Positions 61,184 to 64,000 of a stretch of DNA of 64,000 bases are shown one piece after another. The notes under the pieces are model-generated. The model worked only from the letters and a program-made list of their open reading frames with translations, was not told where the DNA came from and ran no database searches. The DNA is from Thermoplasmata archaeon. GTDB lineage: Archaea > Thermoplasmatota > Thermoplasmata > UBA10834. How positions within the stretch are numbered: position 1 is the stretch's first letter; every line of letters begins with the position of its first letter. Made by a program: the position numbers and the translations under genes. Where the stretch lies: positions 82,751-146,750 of the forward strand of contig JAEHCM010000002.1 of NCBI GenBank assembly GCA_020696365.1, given 5' to 3'.

Positions 61184-61195
61184 GGGCAGGGCGGC

Positions 61196-62956
61196 CTAAC
61201 CCGACTCGCGACGGCGACCTCTGCCTCTGTAGAACCTGGCGAACACGAACATTGCCAGGATCGCCGCTACGGGGGCAACGACATAGCCGAACTCCGGGAT
61301 CGCACCGTCCATGACTGCCACGGTCACCGCGTCGGAATCGCTATTGCCCGAGCCGTCGGTCACCACGAGGGTGACGTCGTATGTCCCTTCCGTCCAGAAG
61401 GTGAATGTAGGATTCTCCCCGTACAGCTCGACAGTAGAACCGTTGTAGACGAATACCCAGGAGTAGTTGGATACGCCGACGTTGTCTGTCGAATCCGAAC
61501 CATCGAAAATGATGCTGGCCCCGATGGTTATCGTCGCGTTCACTCCGGCATCAGCGACAGGCGACTCGCTATCCACTATCACAGTGAAAGTGTGAAGATC
61601 GTACGGCGCATATCTGGGAGAAGTGAGACCGACGCCTCCCTCGTCACTTGCGATGACGTAATAATCCACCAGACTCCCACCCGATTGTGGCGGAATCACA
61701 CCGGAGTAGGTGTCGTTCCCAGCGGTCTTGGACATACCGACTTCTGCCCAGGGGCCGCTATCGATGCGATATGCGACCGATATCGAAGAAGTGTCTACCC
61801 CCCGCGCGGCCGTGATATCCGCGCTGACCTCGAAGCCATCATCCGAGTAGAGAGAGTCGCCGAGCGGGGCATGGGCGATGTCGAACTGCCTCTCCTCGCG
61901 GTCTCCTGCCAGATCTATCAGCAGGAGTGCAGGGGGTATGTTCTCGGCTATCTGCTCAAGGACGGTCTCCTCGCCGTCCGGGTTGAAGTCCGGGCCTTCG
62001 CCGACCTCGAACAGGAAGGCGAACACGTCCTCTGATCCATAGAGCCAATCGAGCGAGTCGCCCGTCGTTGGATACAGCCCGACGGACTGGTCGGCCTCGT
62101 AACCGATCAGGTCCGCGAGCTCGTTGCCGATCCGCACGAGGTCATCATTGTCAGGAGGCAGATCGGTCGTGTAACCCCAGGGCCACATCACCAGATTGCT
62201 GTGCGTGTGGAAGTCTATTGCGACGGTGAAGCTGTGGCTCTGCGCGAGGTCCCTTATGGCCTGCGTCTCGGGCTCGGAGAAGGCGTACTCGCCGCAGTAG
62301 ATGTCAGATGATGTAATGTCAGAGGTGCCAACGCCGCCCCATTCACCGAGCGGGTCACCGTTCGCCGAACCGTCGTAGTTGCGGTTCAGGTCGACGCCAT
62401 ACGTGGTGTCACCGTTGTCCCTTCGGTTCTTCCGCCACATGTCGTCGTACATCATAGCGTACTCCAGACCATCGGGGTTCACGACGGGTACTATCCATGT
62501 CTCCCGGTTATCGACCAACCAGCTGATCCTGGAGTCTGAGCCGTATGAATCTGTGAGGTTCTCGATCAGCTGAAGCGCGATCTCGGTCGTAGGCCACTCC
62601 CTCGCATGATGAAGGGCCATTATCAACACCTCAGGCTCGTCCTCGTCGGAGCCGACGTTGTCCGATATCTTGATTGCCAGGATGTCCCGGTCTGCAATGC
62701 CCTCTGTCTTCTCCCAACTATCCCCGATATCGTATACCTTCGCGATATCGGAGTGCACCGACTCTGTATCGTACAGGGTCTCAACCACGGTTGAGAAGTT
62801 CCTGTAGGCATAATCGACAGGAGGCCCATCCGCGCCCAGGTCAGGTTCGATAAGAATGACTGGGCAGTCAGACCCCCCATCGGGAATCGTTCCTGCTCCT
62901 GGCAGGACAAGGACCGCTGAAACCAATGCGGCGATAATCAAACAGACTCTGATCAT
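61196..62956 (-). CDS. Secreted M14 zinc carboxypeptidase with PKD domain and C-terminal anchor
   Basis: The 586-residue protein has a signal peptide (1-22). The M14 domain has zinc ligands His117 and Glu120 (HHAREW) and His250 (IDFHTH), and catalytic Glu317 (FLFEVG). An Ig-like stretch follows, then a PKD domain (PVADAGVNATITIG ... GTYDVTLVVTDG). The end IPEFGYVVAPVAAILAMFVFARFYR is a membrane anchor like that of the giant protein at 45621. It digests external peptides at the cell surface. The ATG 62956 follows GAGGTG by ten bases. Confidence 0.93.
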   Translation of the reverse strand: MIRVCLIIAALVSAVLVLPGAGTIPDGGSDCPVILIEPDLGADGPPVDYAYRNFSTVVETLYDTESVHSDIAKVYDIGDSWEKTEGIADRDILAIKISDNVGSDEDEPEVLIMALHHAREWPTTEIALQLIENLTDSYGSDSRISWLVDNRETWIVPVVNPDGLEYAMMYDDMWRKNRRDNGDTTYGVDLNRNYDGSANGDPLGEWGGVGTSDITSSDIYCGEYAFSEPETQAIRDLAQSHSFTVAIDFHTHSNLVMWPWGYTTDLPPDNDDLVRIGNELADLIGYEADQSVGLYPTTGDSLDWLYGSEDVFAFLFEVGEGPDFNPDGEETVLEQIAENIPPALLLIDLAGDREERQFDIAHAPLGDSLYSDDGFEVSADITAARGVDTSSISVAYRIDSGPWAEVGMSKTAGNDTYSGVIPPQSGGSLVDYYVIASDEGGVGLTSPRYAPYDLHTFTVIVDSESPVADAGVNATITIGASIIFDGSDSTDNVGVSNYSWVFVYNGSTVELYGENPTFTFWTEGTYDVTLVVTDGSGNSDSDAVTVAVMDGAIPEFGYVVAPVAAILAMFVFARFYRGRGRRRESG

Positions 62957-63095
62957 GGTCAATGCACACCTCGTGTTGGATCTGGTTTTTCGATGCAGTC
63001 CTTGGAGCAACGCACTGGGCCAGTCAGGAGGCCGCGGGGTCGTTTATGTCCGTAACGCTATTTACCGCTTCTGGAGAGTTTTGTAGGAACCACGG

Positions 63096-63383
63096 TCAGC
63101 CGCCGCTCACAGGTGGAAGGAACGAGACCTCGTCGCCATCCTTCAGCTCGAGCCCGGCAGCGCCGTATTCCTTGTTCACGGAGAGGATGATGTGGTCCCT
63201 GTACCTAGCCATATCAGGGAATCTCTCGATGTAACTATCAAGGAGTTTCTTAACAGTGGTCCCTTCCGGGATCTCGAGCTCCTCCTCTTTCGTTCCGATT
63301 ATGTCTCTGAAGGACGCAAACATCTTCACTCGGACCTTGATAATCCATACCCCCTCGGTTCTACGGTCAACTACTATGAGCAT
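63096..63383 (-). CDS. MoaD/ThiS-like ubiquitin-fold protein
   Basis: The protein has a beta-grasp fold with VKMFASFRDIIG, EIPEGTTVKKLLDSYIERFP and LKDGDEVSFLPPVSGG. It ends in the Gly-Gly that is activated by E1-like enzymes for sulfur transfer or protein conjugation (SAMP). The start is unclear: ATG 63383 gives an extra 15 residues, while GTG 63329 cuts the first strand. An ATT at 63344 after GAGGGGGT would give the most family-like N-terminus. It belongs either to molybdopterin synthesis or to small modifiers. Confidence 0.88.
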   Translation of the reverse strand: MLIVVDRRTEGVWIIKVRVKMFASFRDIIGTKEEELEIPEGTTVKKLLDSYIERFPDMARYRDHIILSVNKEYGAAGLELKDGDEVSFLPPVSGG

Positions 63384-63637
63384 CTCCTATTCAAATTCTC
63401 CCCGCGTCCGGCCCGTGGACCCTGCGGTAACTAATCGTTGTGTCCACGAACGGAGTCGGGATATCACCGTTAATTACATCAGTCCTCCGAATACGACTTT
63501 AATACGCACACATTGGGTCGATACTAGTATGCTGGCGCCCCGCATGTGATAAACAATCAGATAAATGACCAGGTAAGACATGGTGCCGTTTCCACTAGAA
63601 CAATGAGACGTACTATTACCAAATCGTGTCTGGAAAG
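63384..63637. other. Divergent intergenic region
   Basis: No gene is seen. AT-rich elements near 63470-63510 could be promoters of the MoaD-like gene. Confidence 0.4.
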
Positions 63638-63647
63638 CTCTTTAAAC
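63638..63647 (+). promoter_or_regulatory. TATA-like element of nrdJ
   Basis: CTCTTTAAAC would place the transcript start near 63670, about 145 bases before the coding start. Confidence 0.45.
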
Positions 63648-63688
63648 TGAGCAACACGATTGGGCAACTTACACTCAACAACAAAGCT

Positions 63689-63769
63689 TTTCGCATCCTA
63701 AGCAGGCAGATACCTAGGGGTAGCATGCTGCGCTTGTAACAAGTGGCGATGCCATCGACGGATGCGAAA
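63689..63769 (+). ncRNA. Candidate riboswitch-like structured leader of nrdJ
   Basis: TTTCGCATCC (63689-63698) pairs perfectly with GGATGCGAAA (63760-63769), closing an 81-base domain. Inside are three small hairpins: TACC-TAGG-GGTA, CTTG-TAA-CAAG and GGC-GAT-GCC. A further TGAAA-TGCG-TTTCA hairpin at 63782-63795 lies just before the ribosome site. The layout resembles a multi-branched regulatory RNA. It does not show clear cobalamin riboswitch boxes, and the family is unknown. Confidence 0.4.
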
Positions 63770-63814
63770 TCCTGAGCAATCTGAAATGCGTTTCACTGAA
63801 GCCAGAGGGGGAGA

Positions 63815-64000
63815 ATGTCGACGACGCCGGATCAACCAAGAGGGGGCACTGTCGGCCCTAGAAACAAAGAAGAAGGCAGAGGTAGAGGCTGGGACCTCGA
63901 GCCACAGATCGGTGCAAACGCCAAGACAGTACTGGAGAGGAGGTACCTCCGGAAGGGAGACGATGGGAAGCCCGTAGAGACTCCAAGACAACTTTTCGAG
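63815..64000 (+). CDS. nrdJ: Adenosylcobalamin-dependent ribonucleotide reductase, N-terminal fragment
   Basis: The first 62 codons are in the window. After a Gly/Arg-rich start the sequence ends NAKTVLERRYLRKGDDGKPV and then ETPRQLFE, the diagnostic N-terminal block of class II (B12-dependent) ribonucleotide reductase. The ATG follows GGGGGAG by a few bases, and an in-frame TGA at 63797 excludes an earlier start. The enzyme makes deoxynucleotides without oxygen. The remainder lies past the right edge. Confidence 0.88.
   Translation, partial: MSTTPDQPRGGTVGPRNKEEGRGRGWDLEPQIGANAKTVLERRYLRKGDDGKPVETPRQLFE

Noticed and set aside
63689..63814. Cobalamin riboswitch before nrdJ
   Set aside because: The hairpin-rich leader lacks a convincing B12-box, so it is reported only as an unknown structured leader.
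1..64000. CRISPR arrays, transposases, rRNA genes and inteins
   Set aside because: No regular spacer repeats, DDE/Y1 transposase motifs, rRNA stretches or intein splice motifs were seen. RtcB and the partial NrdJ read without insertion.

Overview
The window is GC-rich chromosomal DNA of an archaeon. The lineage markers are an sn-glycerol-1-phosphate dehydrogenase (archaeal lipid backbone), SepF, UPF0179, DUF1614, a stand-alone RNA ligase RtcB, a pre-PUA/PUA protein, HdrA-type proteins, and AT-rich TATA boxes 22-35 bases before many genes. Small zinc-ribbon proteins, GAF histidine kinases, an NG-repeat membrane protein and IPEF-type C-terminal anchors fit Thermoplasmatota best. That placement is inference. 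The organism looks heterotrophic, with peptidases, amino-acid enzymes, an NDP-forming acyl-CoA synthetase part, succinate dehydrogenase and no methanogenesis gene in view.

Layout. 1-5100: an S12 serine hydrolase (cut by the left edge), a CBS protein, a class III aminotransferase/racemase and a MoxR-VWA fusion. 5200-11300: an M55 D-aminopeptidase, three GNAT acetyltransferases, a GAF histidine kinase, an M29 aminopeptidase and an Fe-S flavoprotein. 11400-15930: an SDR that seems to start at CTG, a cyclophilin-like protein and the sdhCDAB operon. 15930-18060: an AT-richer stretch with one secreted clostripain-type protease and a perfect hairpin terminator. 18250-24840: rubredoxin, homoserine dehydrogenase, ferritin-like protein, zinc ribbon, SDR, a second GAF kinase, an EF-Tu domain-2-like protein, an Ntn asparaginase and a wHTH-TerB protein. 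24840-25860: a structured RNA leader, a 40-residue basic peptide and a DUF5679 zinc ribbon.

25870-31750 carries an acyl-CoA synthetase alpha subunit divergent from two paralogous CBS proteins, HdrA, and one polypeptide joining MvhD, HdrC and HdrB. Together these look like an electron-bifurcating or confurcating module with its own sensor. 31860-40430: amidohydrolase, Ras-like GTPase, lysine-rich repeat protein, MFS transporter, DUF1614 protein, GIY-YIG protein, nucleoside phosphorylase (CTG start), an orphan class I aminoacyl-tRNA-synthetase anticodon-binding protein and a phosphoesterase. 40500-43860: a DEDD nuclease/membrane peptide/RecJ-like operon convergent with argF.

43930-49080: an NrdJ-like zinc ribbon, tRNA-His, and three zinc-ribbon genes, the last a 1152-residue membrane sensor-like protein. 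49300-55300: RtcB, an HD hydrolase, a secreted protein, a KaiC-like ATPase, SepF and a PUA protein. 55300-63380: a TPR protein, a DUF4130-like protein, a degenerate histidine kinase with its response regulator, G1P dehydrogenase, UPF0179, an M14 carboxypeptidase and a MoaD-like protein. The window ends in the first 62 codons of adenosylcobalamin-dependent ribonucleotide reductase, preceded by a hairpin-rich leader.

The most novel observations are the CTG starts with matching Shine-Dalgarno spacing, the orphan anticodon-binding domain protein, the CBS-CBS-HdrA-(MvhD-HdrC-HdrB) module, the structured leaders at 25095 and 63689, and the zinc-ribbon gene row.
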